NCBI GenBank assembly: GCA_902464405.1
Contig: CABQJD010000002.1
Span: 192,168 to 256,167 of the forward strand
Source of the DNA: an uncultured Actinomycetaceae bacterium
GTDB lineage: Bacteria; Actinomycetota; Actinomycetes; Actinomycetales; Actinomycetaceae
Length of the DNA: 64,000 bases
Direction of reading: 5' to 3'
Both the position numbers and the translations under genes were made by a program. Below the pieces are notes generated by a model. It worked only from the letters and a program-made list of their open reading frames with translations. It had not been told where the DNA came from and did not search any database. Shown here in pieces: positions 43,231 through 52,586 of the stretch (position 1 is its first letter; every line of letters starts with the position of its first letter).

Positions 43231-44478
43231 ATGCCCTCTTTGCTTGCCATCATCTACGCAGCTTTCATCTCCCTAGGCTTACCCGATAACGTGCTCGGAT
43301 CCGCATGGCCTCAGATGGCTCCAGATCTTGGAGTGGATATTGCTGCAGCTGGAATACTTTCCATCACAACAAGCTACGGGACCATTATCTCCTCCTTTTG
43401 CTCGGCATGGATACTGCGCAGATTTTCAACATCATCAGTCTGCGCAATCTCAACCATGCTCACATCGTTAGGACTTGCAGGCTTCAGCCTCTGCCCTACC
43501 TTCGCCTTTATGCCTCTATGCGCACTCATTCTCGGGCTTGGAGCAGGAGCAATTGATTCCGCCCTCAACGCTTACGTGAGCGCTCATTATTCTGCAGCGC
43601 ACATGAATTTCCTGCACGCCTTTTGGGGAGTGGGCGCTCTATGCGGTCCATTTATAGTTGCTTTCTGCCTCTATACGATGCATTCGTGGCGTCCAGCTTA
43701 CGCTGCTATTGCATGCATTCAGTTCTTTCTAGCAATTCTTCTCGTCTATACACGCCGCCTCTGGCGCACACGCGATACGTCACCTTGCTATACAGATACC
43801 AGCAGCAATAAAACCTTTTCTGTAAAAAACGATTACAGCAATAATGCTGACGACGAAGCAAACAATGAAGATCACATACCGTGGTACTCCATTCCTTTGC
43901 TTTGGCAATCCGTTTTCGCGTTCTTCCTCTATTGCGGCGCAGAACACAGCGCCATACTTTGGGCAAGCACATTTTTACGGCAGGCACGAAACCTCGATGC
44001 CACTATGGCAGCTGCAGCCGGAGGCGCATTCGTCATCGGAATGACGTTAGGACGCTTTACCTCAGGATTCGTATCTCGAACTTTGAGCAGTATCCAACTT
44101 ATCCGAATCGGCACAGGAACCTTAATGGCTGGGATGCTCTGTGCCACTCTGGCCCCATGGGCATGGGGAACCGCCGCAGGCTTTGCCATTGCAGGAATAG
44201 GGTGTGCGCCTATTTACCCGGGAATTATGAAAGAGCTGAATCGCAGATTCGGATCAGGCAACGTCAAACGCGTGATCGGCATACACATGGGCTTCGCATA
44301 TATCGGCTCCCTGCTTTTCCCAGCAATCACGGGAGCACTCATCTCATCTTTTTCCCCCTACGCTCTGCCTGCGATTTTTCTTTGCAGCTCACTAGGCATG
44401 CTGATATGCCACGAATTTATTGAACGAAGCATCTGCGGTGAAGCTATAGGAGCCGCACACTCAATGAAATGCTCATAA
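43231..44478 (+). CDS. major facilitator superfamily transporter
   Basis: A 415-residue integral membrane protein with about 12 hydrophobic segments in two halves. The N-terminal half has YAAFISLGLPDNVLGSAWP (helix 1), GLGAGAIDSALNAYVS and the HAFWGVGALCGPFI segment typical of FucP/BtsT-like sugar-type MFS members. The loop between the halves (about 175-215) is hydrophilic and Asn/Asp/Ser-rich (SNNADDEANNEDH), longer than usual. The second half includes GGAFVIGMTLGRFTSG and GIGCAPIYPGIMKELNRRFG. No substrate can be assigned from sequence. A weak ribosome site (GAAAGAA) precedes the ATG; the gene stands alone. Confidence 0.85.
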   Translation: MPSLLAIIYAAFISLGLPDNVLGSAWPQMAPDLGVDIAAAGILSITTSYGTIISSFCSAWILRRFSTSSVCAISTMLTSLGLAGFSLCPTFAFMPLCALILGLGAGAIDSALNAYVSAHYSAAHMNFLHAFWGVGALCGPFIVAFCLYTMHSWRPAYAAIACIQFFLAILLVYTRRLWRTRDTSPCYTDTSSNKTFSVKNDYSNNADDEANNEDHIPWYSIPLLWQSVFAFFLYCGAEHSAILWASTFLRQARNLDATMAAAAGGAFVIGMTLGRFTSGFVSRTLSSIQLIRIGTGTLMAGMLCATLAPWAWGTAAGFAIAGIGCAPIYPGIMKELNRRFGSGNVKRVIGIHMGFAYIGSLLFPAITGALISSFSPYALPAIFLCSSLGMLICHEFIERSICGEAIGAAHSMKCS

Positions 44479-44601
44479 AGCGCTTCACTAAAGCACTCAT
44501 AAACCCTTCACTCATATCTAAACACCTGCTAAGAGGAGCACCAATAAAATACGTTTTAATACGATCTGCACAAAACAAGAAAAATTCATTACTATATCCC
44601 T

Positions 44602-46026
44602 ATGCGAGTTTTTCCTTCCTATACTGCTTCATTCCGCCTCAACATAGAGGAATCATCGGTGCAAGTAGCAGACGTGATTCAAAAAGTTTCTTCCATAGGC
44701 GCCGCCATCACAGGTTTAGATGTGGCCGAATCTGATCGTGAAGATATTTCTCTCGATCTCACCTGCCTCACTCGCGATTCCAGCCATCGGCGCGAAATTG
44801 CTCAACTCCTTGAAGCTACCCCTGGCGTCACTGTGCAAGCGATCTCAGACACAACTTTCCTTGAACATATCGGTGGAAAAATCGAAGTCACGCCAAAAGC
44901 TCCAATCAAGAATCGAGCCGATCTTTCGCGCGTTTATACGCCCGGAGTAGCGCGCGTGTGCACATCTATTCACGACGACCCAGAGAAATCTTTTAGCCTC
45001 ACTATTCGTGCCAATACCGTGGCAATCGTCACCGATGGAACTGCCGTGCTGGGGCTTGGCGATATCGGCCCTGAGGCTGCTCTTCCCGTCATGGAAGGAA
45101 AAGCTGTGCTGTTTAAGCAGTTTGGCGGAGTGAATGCTTGGCCAATCGTGCTAGACACAAAAGATACTGAAGAAATTATTCGCACAGTTAAGCTGATTGC
45201 TCCAGGCTTTGGCGGAATCAACCTAGAAGATATTTCTGCTCCTCGATGCTTTGAGATCGAGCAGCGTTTGCGAGATGAACTCGACATTCCTGTGTTTCAT
45301 GACGATCAACACGGAACAGCAGTAGTGGTGCTCGCAGCTCTTATTAACGCCTTAAAGCTCGTAAATAAAAAGATTGAAGACGTGCGCATCGTAGTTTCAG
45401 GAGTGGGAGCTGCAGGAACTGCAATTATTAAACTTCTTCTCGCTCAGGGCGCGCGAGACATAGTGGGATACGGCAGGAACGGCGCTCTTGCAGCTGACCA
45501 AACCGAAAACATGAATCCTGCTCGCAAGGAGCTGGCACAGATCACTAATCCACGCCTCGTACACGGAGATTTGCGCTCTGGTCTAGCTGGAGCAGACGTA
45601 TTCATTGGCGTTTCACAAGGCGGAATTCTTGAAGGAAACGATATCGCCACGATGGCTGATAATGCCATCGTTTTCGCTCTGGCAAATCCAACTCCAGAAG
45701 TCGATCCTATTGAGGCTTCTCAGCATGCCGCAGTCATTGCTACTGGACGCTCCGATTTTCCGAACCAGATCAATAATGTGCTTGTTTTCCCGAGTCTCTT
45801 TAGAGGTGTGCTCGATTCACAGGTAAAGACGATCACCACAGAGCTTTTACAGGTGGCAGCGCAGGCGATTGCTTCTGTGATTTCCGATGAAGAGCTGAGC
45901 GCACACTATATTATTCCTGGTGTATTCGATCAGAGGGTGACGCAAGCTGTGCAAGAAGCAGTGAAACGCGCAGCTCGCAATCTTCCAAAGCGGCAGATTC
46001 CAGCGCAAGAGCACACCGGGCAATAA
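44602..46026 (+). CDS. NAD(P)-dependent malic enzyme with N-terminal ACT domain
   Basis: A 474-residue enzyme decarboxylating L-malate to pyruvate. Residues 1-75 form an ACT-like domain, possibly for allosteric control. The catalytic part has Tyr112 in VYTPGVA, Lys167 in EGKAVLFK, the metal ligands in NLEDISAP (E209, D210) and HDDQHGTA (D235). The nucleotide-binding motif is GVGAAGTA at 267-274. Length and layout match the short prokaryotic malic enzymes, with the extra ACT domain known in actinobacteria and Firmicutes. It lies 124 bases after the MFS gene, probably with its own promoter. NAD versus NADP preference cannot be told with confidence. Confidence 0.94.
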   Translation: MRVFPSYTASFRLNIEESSVQVADVIQKVSSIGAAITGLDVAESDREDISLDLTCLTRDSSHRREIAQLLEATPGVTVQAISDTTFLEHIGGKIEVTPKAPIKNRADLSRVYTPGVARVCTSIHDDPEKSFSLTIRANTVAIVTDGTAVLGLGDIGPEAALPVMEGKAVLFKQFGGVNAWPIVLDTKDTEEIIRTVKLIAPGFGGINLEDISAPRCFEIEQRLRDELDIPVFHDDQHGTAVVVLAALINALKLVNKKIEDVRIVVSGVGAAGTAIIKLLLAQGARDIVGYGRNGALAADQTENMNPARKELAQITNPRLVHGDLRSGLAGADVFIGVSQGGILEGNDIATMADNAIVFALANPTPEVDPIEASQHAAVIATGRSDFPNQINNVLVFPSLFRGVLDSQVKTITTELLQVAAQAIASVISDEELSAHYIIPGVFDQRVTQAVQEAVKRAARNLPKRQIPAQEHTGQ

Positions 46027-46150
46027 GCTCGGCAAGAAGTGCAGCAAAAAGCATAGCAATAAGCCTGGCAAGAAACTGAGCTGCTTTTATCGTTTGATCG
46101 CAAGGAACCTCACCAATTGCGCCATCACGAATCTAGGGGTGAACGTCAGC

Positions 46151-46552
46151 TCACTCTCTAGCTGTGAAAGAATTAAACTTCGCAGATTTGAAAATAACTA
46201 TTCCGAATGCGAATACCGCAGCAGCTAATGCCACTTGCGGTTCATAATATGAGGGTAGGAATAAGCGCACCATTGCACTCGAAAGCGCTCCAAAAATAAC
46301 CACCGCTAAAAAGGGCATATTGAAGCTCAAAAGAACGATTGCCACAGCAAAAGCAACTAAACGAGCATCGAATGCAACAGCACACCCAGAACAGAAAGCA
46401 TTGCTCGCGATAAGCGCAGCCAGAAGCCCGATCGTCATACGATTTGTGACGGCAATAACTACAGGTTTTTCCAGCCAATGCTCGGGGAATAAAAAACCTG
46501 CATATTTCGTGGCGAAAGAGATTGCACACGCACCTAGAATCCATAACCACAT
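46151..46552 (-). CDS. azlD: AzlD-like branched-chain amino acid export subunit
   Basis: A 133-residue membrane protein of four helices from the AzlD family, the small partner of AzlC in exporters of branched-chain amino acids (BrnFE type). Recognisable features are MWLWILGACAISFATKYAGFLFP, an NRMTIGLLAALIA segment and a final VIFGALSSAMVRLF helix, although the last 30 residues extend a little. Its ATG overlaps the stop of azlC (ATGA at 46552-46549), so translation is coupled. The pair is alone on the minus strand between malic enzyme and tyrA. Confidence 0.88.
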   Translation of the reverse strand: MWLWILGACAISFATKYAGFLFPEHWLEKPVVIAVTNRMTIGLLAALIASNAFCSGCAVAFDARLVAFAVAIVLLSFNMPFLAVVIFGALSSAMVRLFLPSYYEPQVALAAAVFAFGIVIFKSAKFNSFTARE

Positions 46553-47274
46553 CAGACTTCACCTCCTGCTCGCAGCACATTCTTACTTGGCACACACCAT
46601 ACAGCCGCCACAGCTGCAGCAATGAGTATCGGAATTCCTGGCGCAGCAACAGGAGTGACGACAATCGTCACCGTAGCGCACACAACCGCGAGCGCCGCAG
46701 CGTCACCTGATTTTAAGCGAGGCCAAAGCAAGCCGCAGAATGCCGCCACAGCAGCACCGTCAAGCCCCCAAGCTGTAGGATCCCCCAAGGCTTCACCAAT
46801 CAACGCGCCCAACATCGTAAACGAGCACCACAGAATCCACACCCCGCATCCAGTAACCCAAAAACCGCGTTTTATCTCGGCTGGGTCTTTCTGGGCTGAA
46901 GCTACAGCAGTTGGCTCATCGATTGAAATATGAGCAGCCAGCACTTTACGCCAGCCATGCACTCGCAGTCGCACGTTATTCTGCATACCGTAGATACCGT
47001 TTCTCAGCCCGAGCAAACCTGCCGCGCTGAGAGCTGACGCACCCGTGCCGGCAGGGCTTGCAAGATGCCCTATTCCCCCGGCACCGCTGATAACTCCGAT
47101 AAAAGCAAACTGGGACCCTCCGGTAAACATCACTGCTGAAAGAATAACCGTCTGCCAAAAACTCAGCCCTGCTGCCACTGCAAGAGCACCAAACGAGATG
47201 CCGTATAAACCAGTGGCAATAGAAACAGATAAAGCCATTGCCACAGCTGGAGTGAGGTGACGGCGAAAATTCAT
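46552..47274 (-). CDS. azlC: AzlC-like branched-chain amino acid exporter
   Basis: A 240-residue polytopic protein with about seven helices. Family signatures are GISFGALAVAAGLSFWQTVILSAVMFTGGSQFAFIGVI near the start, NGIYGMQNNVRLRVHGWRKVLAAHISIDEPTAVA in the middle and DPTAWGLDGAAVAAFCGLLWPRL towards the end. With AzlD it makes the AzlCD/BrnFE-type exporter that expels surplus branched-chain amino acids. The stop codon overlaps the azlD start. A direct regulator such as Lrp/AzlB is not seen in the window. Confidence 0.9.
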   Translation of the reverse strand: MNFRRHLTPAVAMALSVSIATGLYGISFGALAVAAGLSFWQTVILSAVMFTGGSQFAFIGVISGAGGIGHLASPAGTGASALSAAGLLGLRNGIYGMQNNVRLRVHGWRKVLAAHISIDEPTAVASAQKDPAEIKRGFWVTGCGVWILWCSFTMLGALIGEALGDPTAWGLDGAAVAAFCGLLWPRLKSGDAAALAVVCATVTIVVTPVAAPGIPILIAAAVAAVWCVPSKNVLRAGGEV

Positions 47275-47347
47275 TCCACCAGACTAACACACTGCCTAAT
47301 CACGGGTAGCAGCCAGCAGGATTTGCGAACAAGAAAAAGCAGATAAA

Positions 47348-48205
47348 TCAGCACTTATCGAAAAGCGCTCGACGCTCGGTGGAATAGCGCATGAGCGCCC
47401 TCATCGCAGCCACATCTTCCGTTTCTATCATCTTTCTAAGATTGGTGAACGTAGAAAGAAAGAGATCCATCTGCTCCAAAAGCGCCGTCTTATTCTCAAT
47501 AAAAAGCTCACTCCACATCTCATCATTGATTCTCGCAATGCGCGTGAGATCTCGAAAAGAATCGCCGGTAAAGGCTTGCATATGCTCTTTGCTATTGCAC
47601 GTCATCAAAGAAATAGCAATACAATGCGTAAGCTGAGAAAGAAAGCCAATCATCTCGTCGTGCTCTTCAGGAGAAAGAGTTGCCACGCGAGAAAAGCCGA
47701 GCAGCCTACCCAGCTCGATGCACGTCTCGATAGCATCGGGCGTATTTTTCTCGGTTGGAGTGACGATGTAGTTCGCTCCGGCAAAGATCGTATCCGTGCT
47801 GTTTTCCACGCCGGAAAGCTCGCGCCCGGCCATCGGGTGCGCCGCAATGAACTCAACATCATCGCGAAGCATACCTTGAATCTTATAAACGATACTTCCT
47901 TTAACACCCGTTACGTCTGTGAGGAGCGCACCGCTTTTCAACAGCTTTTGATTATCCTCGATCCACTGCACAAAAACGTGCGGATAGAGAGCAAAAATCA
48001 CGAGATCCGCCGAGCTGATTATGTTCGAATCAAGCCCTGTAGAACCTTCGTTGATAATCCCCTTGCGCATTGCGTAATCAATAGAACTTTGCTCCTTGGT
48101 GATGGCGCTGATATGGAAGCCGAGCCGCTTGAGTGCCCGAGCATAGCTTCCGCCGAGAAGCCCGAGACCAACGATCAAAATTTTCTTATCCACCTGAACT
48201 AGCAT
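47348..48205 (-). CDS. tyrA: prephenate dehydrogenase
   Basis: A 285-residue enzyme making 4-hydroxyphenylpyruvate, the tyrosine precursor, from prephenate. The NAD site is GLGLLGGS (residues 13-20). The catalytic part shows HPMAGRELSGVENS with the prephenate-binding His, and FLSQLTHCIAISLM, both family marks. No chorismate-mutase or ACT domain is attached, so it is a monofunctional TyrA. Its ATG overlaps the aroA stop by seven bases (ATGCTAG), giving coupled translation. It is the last gene of the aromatic run, so Tyr branch flow is tied to the leader attenuator at 56484-56644. Confidence 0.95.
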   Translation of the reverse strand: MLVQVDKKILIVGLGLLGGSYARALKRLGFHISAITKEQSSIDYAMRKGIINEGSTGLDSNIISSADLVIFALYPHVFVQWIEDNQKLLKSGALLTDVTGVKGSIVYKIQGMLRDDVEFIAAHPMAGRELSGVENSTDTIFAGANYIVTPTEKNTPDAIETCIELGRLLGFSRVATLSPEEHDEMIGFLSQLTHCIAISLMTCNSKEHMQAFTGDSFRDLTRIARINDEMWSELFIENKTALLEQMDLFLSTFTNLRKMIETEDVAAMRALMRYSTERRALFDKC

Positions 48206-49431
48206 ATTTTCTTCACCTTTGCTCCCAGCGTCCTGAGATCGTCAAAAAATCGGGGATAGCTTTTTCTCACAGCTTCGGCTCCTTCAATCGAGCCTCCAAT
48301 TCTTGAAAGGATCACCGCAAGCGCCATAGCAATACGATGATCGTTATGGCTGCTGAGAGGAGCTTCTGAGCTGCGAAGATCCTGCTTGGGCACGGTGATG
48401 GAGTTTTCGCCGAAGATAAGCCCGCCTCCAAGTTTTCGCAACTCGCTATCCATCGCACGCCCACGGTCGCTTTCTTTTGCTTTTAAGCGATCCGTGCCAG
48501 TAAAAACTGCGCCGTTTTTCATGGCAGCGAGCGCAAAAAGAATCGGTCCGAGATCCGGGCAGTCGGAAATATCTAGCGTGGGCACACCCGCCGAAATCTG
48601 CGAGAAATACTTTCGATACACTCTATCGCCTTGAGCGCTGCTCGGATCCAGATTCATCACGGTGACGCTAGAGCCAAGTTCGTTGAACGCATCAAGAAAC
48701 GCCGCATTTGAGTAGTCGCCCTCAATTTTTCCGCTGAAAGCTCTCATCTGAGCGGAACGAATACTGATCGTATGCTCATCTTTCAACGCCACGCATGCGC
48801 CGAAAGAGCGCAACGCACGAATCGTCAAATCTACATACGATCTACTTTCAAAAGGCGCAATAATATGAAGAAGCGAATTGCCGCTGAGATGTACCAGCGC
48901 AAATATAAGCCCGGTGATGAACTGACTGCTTACGCCGCCTTCCAGCTCGTACGCGCCGCTCTGCAGCCTCCCGCACACCGTCACCGAATCGGCCTCTTTA
49001 TGAAATGTAAAACCGCGAGCACGGCAGAGATCTTCATAGACGCCGAGCGGACGCTCAAAGAGCCGTGCGCTCCCACGCAAAGTGACTGGCTCCCCTAGGC
49101 ACAGAGCGAGCGGAATAAAAAACCGCAGTGTGCTGCCGCTTTCTCGGCACTCTAAAATGCGGCTGCTTGCATGCATGAACTGGTCTGGAGCAATATGTGC
49201 AGTTGCGACGCGTTCGCCTGATTCTTCGCTTCCCCCTCGCAGCTCAATCTTTGCACCTAAAGCCTGCAAGCAATCAATCGTTGCCAAAATATCTTCGCTG
49301 AAATCTAGACCTGAAAGAGTGCATTCCTGCCCAGAAAGTGCTGCGGCGATCAGGTATCTGTGTGCCATACTTTTTGAGGGCGGAGCTTGAATCTCTCCCG
49401 ATAAAATGCATGGAGAAAATTCAGCAATCAT
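48199..49431 (-). CDS. aroA: 3-phosphoshikimate 1-carboxyvinyltransferase (EPSP synthase)
   Basis: A 410-residue enzyme adding PEP to shikimate-3-phosphate. Family motifs: PPSKSMAHRYLIAAAL at 17-32, the RESGSTLRFFIPLA segment (Arg/Ser substrate site; LCREC-type G-S-T-L-R-F), KAKESDRGRAM and SHNDHRIAMALAV near the C-terminus, with Asp and His/Arg catalytic residues. The usual GNAGT motif of plant and class I enzymes is replaced by ESGST, as in class II-like enzymes. Start overlaps aroQ stop (ATGA) and its stop overlaps the tyrA start. Part of the aromatic operon. Confidence 0.96.
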   Translation of the reverse strand: MIAEFSPCILSGEIQAPPSKSMAHRYLIAAALSGQECTLSGLDFSEDILATIDCLQALGAKIELRGGSEESGERVATAHIAPDQFMHASSRILECRESGSTLRFFIPLALCLGEPVTLRGSARLFERPLGVYEDLCRARGFTFHKEADSVTVCGRLQSGAYELEGGVSSQFITGLIFALVHLSGNSLLHIIAPFESRSYVDLTIRALRSFGACVALKDEHTISIRSAQMRAFSGKIEGDYSNAAFLDAFNELGSSVTVMNLDPSSAQGDRVYRKYFSQISAGVPTLDISDCPDLGPILFALAAMKNGAVFTGTDRLKAKESDRGRAMDSELRKLGGGLIFGENSITVPKQDLRSSEAPLSSHNDHRIAMALAVILSRIGGSIEGAEAVRKSYPRFFDDLRTLGAKVKKIC

Positions 49432-49859
49432 ACAGCCTCTCCGATCAGATAATCAATCGCTTCAAGGTATCCATCTGTGCCGCGCCCAGTGATAGCAGCC
49501 TTACAAGCACGGCGAATATAGCTCACCTGGCGAAAATCTTCCCGCTCCTCAATCTTTGAAATATGCACTTCCACCGCAGGAATCCCTACCGCCATGAGCG
49601 CATCCAATATCGCAATACTCGTGTGGGTATATGCGCCAGGATTGATGACTATCCCATCAACTTCTCCGTATGCCTTCTGAATCTCATCAACGAGAGCGCC
49701 CTCGTGGTTGGATTGATAGAGCGTGACGGCGATACCTCGGTTCTCGCAGTAGCTCCTGATTTTTTCTTCCAGATCTGCGTATGTTTCTCTTCCATAGTGC
49801 TCCGGCTCACGGATACCGAGCATATTGAGGTTCGGTCCGTTAATAACGAGGATTTTCAT
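49428..49859 (-). CDS. aroQ: type II 3-dehydroquinate dehydratase
   Basis: A 143-residue dodecameric type II enzyme. Signature motifs are NGPNLNMLGIREPEHYG at the N-terminus with the catalytic Tyr in the flexible loop, SNHEGALVDEIQ with the substrate-binding His and Glu, VINPGAYTHTSIAILDAL with the catalytic His, and EVHISKIEEREDFRQVS. This is step three of the shikimate path. It overlaps the aroE-aroK stop (ATGA) on one side and the aroA start on the other. Length is normal. Confidence 0.97.
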   Translation of the reverse strand: MKILVINGPNLNMLGIREPEHYGRETYADLEEKIRSYCENRGIAVTLYQSNHEGALVDEIQKAYGEVDGIVINPGAYTHTSIAILDALMAVGIPAVEVHISKIEEREDFRQVSYIRRACKAAITGRGTDGYLEAIDYLIGEAV

Positions 49860-51130
49860 GCGATAAACTCCTTTCGCTTCTCTATCACAGCGTCTGCCTC
49901 AGCTTGAGGCGTTCCCATATCAGGCACCACTACATCTGCAGTTTTTTGGTACGTTTCCAACCGCTGCTCATAGAGCTTTTTCAGCTTTGCATACGTATCT
50001 GCCAAAGGTCTGCTCTGTGTGGCTTGCAAACGCCGAATATCTGCATCTAAGAAAAACAGCCTGCCGTTTCTCTTAAGCGCCCGAACGTTTTCTTCGCGAA
50101 GCACAGCGCCGCCGCCTGTGGCGATAATTCGGCTGTGCTGCGAAGATACTTCGGCAATCACCTTCGTTTCCAGATTGCGGAAATACTCTTCTGCTCGCGT
50201 CTCGATGAGTTCTTTGATGGAAACGCCACAGAGCTTTTCAATCTCGCTATCAGTATCGAGAAATTCATAACTGCTCAGCACTTCTGCCCTGCACACCATA
50301 TCGCTAGCCAAGCAGGCGCCTACTGTGCTCTTGCCGCTCCCGGGCATACCCGTCAGCACAATGTTTTCTTTCGAGGAAAGTATGCGAGCGTAGATACGCT
50401 CAGTAGTTTCTTGCGCAATAGACGTGCCAAGAAACGCTTCGACTGCAGTCACTGCCTGTGCCACCAGCATATACAGCCCGCCCTCTGCGCGAATCCCTCG
50501 CTCACGCGCACTCAGCACGAGATTAGTTCGCAGCGGGTTGTAAACAGCGTCGATTAGTCCTTCGAGCTGTGAAAATGATTTGATATCTAAAGGCGTAGCA
50601 TCACAATCGGGAAACATTCCCACTGGAGTGGTGTTGATAATAACGTGCGCATCTGCATGCTCTGCCAAAGCTTCTTCATAGGTGACGCTTCCAGGTTTTT
50701 TCCTCCTGCTCACCGTCACGATCTCAGCAGCTCCTAAATCTTCGGCGACGACGCAGGCCGTCTTACTGGCTCCTCCAGTGCCAAGCACAAGTACTTTTTT
50801 CTGTGCGAGAGAAACCCCCACCCGCTCGATAAGTGCTTTCAGCCCCGCATAATCGCTGTTGTCGCCGCAGAGCTTGCCTTCTCTATTCACCACTATATTC
50901 ACAGCGCCAATCCGCGCCGCCACATCGCTCAACGAATCAAGATATGGGATCACTGCTTCTTTATAGGGAATAGTGACGTTGATAGCAGCAAAGTTTTTTT
51001 CTTCTAAAAACGGCGCAAGCTCCTCTTCAACCAGCTCGATCAGTTCGTAATCGTAATCTGCGAGCTGAGCGTGAATCTCTTTCGAGAAACTATGTGCAAG
51101 CTTCTTACCGACGCAGCCGTATCTAGCCAT
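49856..51130 (-). CDS. aroE/aroK: bifunctional shikimate dehydrogenase / shikimate kinase (AroE-AroK fusion)
   Basis: A 424-residue fusion. Residues 1-255 are shikimate dehydrogenase: HSFSKEIH at 13-20 with the substrate Ser, NVTIPYKE with the catalytic Lys57, NSDYAGL and the NADP-site VLGTGGASKT near 115-124. Residues 256-424 are shikimate kinase: Walker A GMPGSGKSTV at 261-270, FLDTDSEIE with the shikimate/metal Asp, and ATGGGAVLR at 337-345. Two successive steps are thus on one chain, joined near IARILSSKEN. The start at ATG 51130 has GGAGG ten bases upstream and gives MARYGCVGKKLAHSF; the 43 extra residues of the open frame upstream do not match the family. About 200 bases separate it from aroC. 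Confidence 0.95.
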   Translation of the reverse strand: MARYGCVGKKLAHSFSKEIHAQLADYDYELIELVEEELAPFLEEKNFAAINVTIPYKEAVIPYLDSLSDVAARIGAVNIVVNREGKLCGDNSDYAGLKALIERVGVSLAQKKVLVLGTGGASKTACVVAEDLGAAEIVTVSRRKKPGSVTYEEALAEHADAHVIINTTPVGMFPDCDATPLDIKSFSQLEGLIDAVYNPLRTNLVLSARERGIRAEGGLYMLVAQAVTAVEAFLGTSIAQETTERIYARILSSKENIVLTGMPGSGKSTVGACLASDMVCRAEVLSSYEFLDTDSEIEKLCGVSIKELIETRAEEYFRNLETKVIAEVSSQHSRIIATGGGAVLREENVRALKRNGRLFFLDADIRRLQATQSRPLADTYAKLKKLYEQRLETYQKTADVVVPDMGTPQAEADAVIEKRKEFIA

Positions 51131-51331
51131 GATCTGAGCCTCCGTTTCCTTTCCCTGTACCGTTTTTCCATACCATTTCTTCATAAATCGTTTCTTTGTG
51201 ACGTACCGCTTCTTTTCGATATTCCATTTAGTGCTCGCTACGTGACGTTTCCCCCGCAATTCGCCGTCACGCCCCTGTGCAGCTCACATACCGTCACGGA
51301 ATCATGCCTCCTATGCTCGCAACACCGCACT

Positions 51332-52564
51332 TTATGCAATCCAATCCGTGCCAAAACGCATGGCGAGCGCATCTACAAGCACAATCGCCGCAGCAGCGTC
51401 TTGTACCACGCGCGCCCTATGCACAATCGCAGGATCGTGCCGCCCTTTTGCTTGCATAACCATTTCCTTCATTGCCGAAAAATCAACTGTTTCCTGCGGC
51501 TTATAAATCGTTGGAGTAGGTTTAACCACGGTTCGGAAAATAATAGGCATGCCATTCGTAATGCCGCCGTTAATTCCGCCGTTATTGTTGCTAGCACACA
51601 CAATTTTTCCGCCGCTTATTGCAAAAGGATCGTTAGCGGCGCTCCCTCTCATATCCGCAAGAGCAAACCCTGCACCAAACTCAACGCCTTTGACAGCAGG
51701 AATCGAAAAAAGCATATGAGCAAGCAGGCTCTCTACGGCGTCAAACCAAGGCTCCCCTACTCCGTGCGGCATTCCAATCACGGCAGTTTCGAGCACTCCT
51801 CCCACGCTATCGCCCTGAGTGGCAGCCTCAAGAATTGCCTCACGCATCTGCTCCTCACTCTTTTCGCTGAGCGTAGCGAAAACCTTGGCATTAAGGCTCT
51901 CAATATCGCTCACAATATCGCTCACAATATCGCTCACAGTAGCGCCGAATTCTCTATCCGAAATTCCTGCACATTTTTTCACGTGCGTGCCAATCAAGAT
52001 TCCTTTCTTCTCCAACGCAGCTTTACACACAGCACCTGCAGCCACAAGAGCCGCTGTGAGCCGCCCACTGAAATGGCCGCCGCCGCGCGAATCCTGGAAA
52101 CCGTGATATTTACACTCTGCAGCGTAATCAGCATGAGATGGACGAGCAATCGTGCTTATTGCGCTGTAATCAGAACTTCGCACGTTCTCATTAGGGATAA
52201 GAATAGTTAATGGCGCACCCGTCGTGATCTGCACACTGTTTTTTGCACGCACACTGCCCTTTTCGCCCCCACATTGTTTTTCTCCAGCATTGCTTGCACA
52301 CATATCCGCATTGCTGCCTTCTAGGCTGGAAGAGAATTCCTCTTCGCTCATCTCTCTTACACCGCTGATAATGCGATACTGATCGCTCTCTCGGCGCTGA
52401 GTAGAAATTCTGCCAGAAGGGCGGCGCAAAGTGAGCATATGCGAGATATACTCATGCTCGATTTTAATTCCTGGTGCTAAACCGTCGAGAGTGGCTCCAA
52501 TATACTCGCCGTGGCTTTCCCCGAAAAGAGTGAGAGCAACGCTGGATCCAAAAGTATTTTTCAT
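51332..52564 (-). CDS. aroC: chorismate synthase
   Basis: A 410-residue FMN-dependent enzyme turning EPSP into chorismate. Motifs: GESHGEYIGATLDGLAPG at 13-30, RRPSGRISTQRRESDQYRIISG at 47-68, RPSHADYA and GGGHFSGRLTAALVAAGA, and NGITNGMPIIFR towards the end; ALAMRFG closes the fold. Residues about 84-112 are an extra Ser/Cys/Lys-rich loop after the REMSEEEFS segment, and residues about 213-225 hold SDIVSDIVSDIES coded by three 12-bp tandem units (51902-51937). Both lie outside core motifs. It lies 22 bases after aroB and about 200 bases before aroE-aroK. Confidence 0.95.
   Translation of the reverse strand: MKNTFGSSVALTLFGESHGEYIGATLDGLAPGIKIEHEYISHMLTLRRPSGRISTQRRESDQYRIISGVREMSEEEFSSSLEGSNADMCASNAGEKQCGGEKGSVRAKNSVQITTGAPLTILIPNENVRSSDYSAISTIARPSHADYAAECKYHGFQDSRGGGHFSGRLTAALVAAGAVCKAALEKKGILIGTHVKKCAGISDREFGATVSDIVSDIVSDIESLNAKVFATLSEKSEEQMREAILEAATQGDSVGGVLETAVIGMPHGVGEPWFDAVESLLAHMLFSIPAVKGVEFGAGFALADMRGSAANDPFAISGGKIVCASNNNGGINGGITNGMPIIFRTVVKPTPTIYKPQETVDFSAMKEMVMQAKGRHDPAIVHRARVVQDAAAAIVLVDALAMRFGTDWIA
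51902..51937 (-). repeat. 12-bp tandem repeat x3 inside aroC
   Basis: AATATCGCTCAC occurs three times back to back (51902-51913, 51914-51925, 51926-51937) and gives the peptide repeat SDIV. Period is a multiple of three, so length changes would keep frame. Confidence 0.9.
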
Positions 52565-52586
52565 TCTTATTCTCCCCTATTTTCCT

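Noticed and set aside
51071..52210. 379-codon plus-strand frame across aroC and the aroC/aroE-aroK spacer
   Set aside because: Antisense shadow of aroC; its NIAHNIAHNIAH stretch is just the other strand of the 12-bp repeat.
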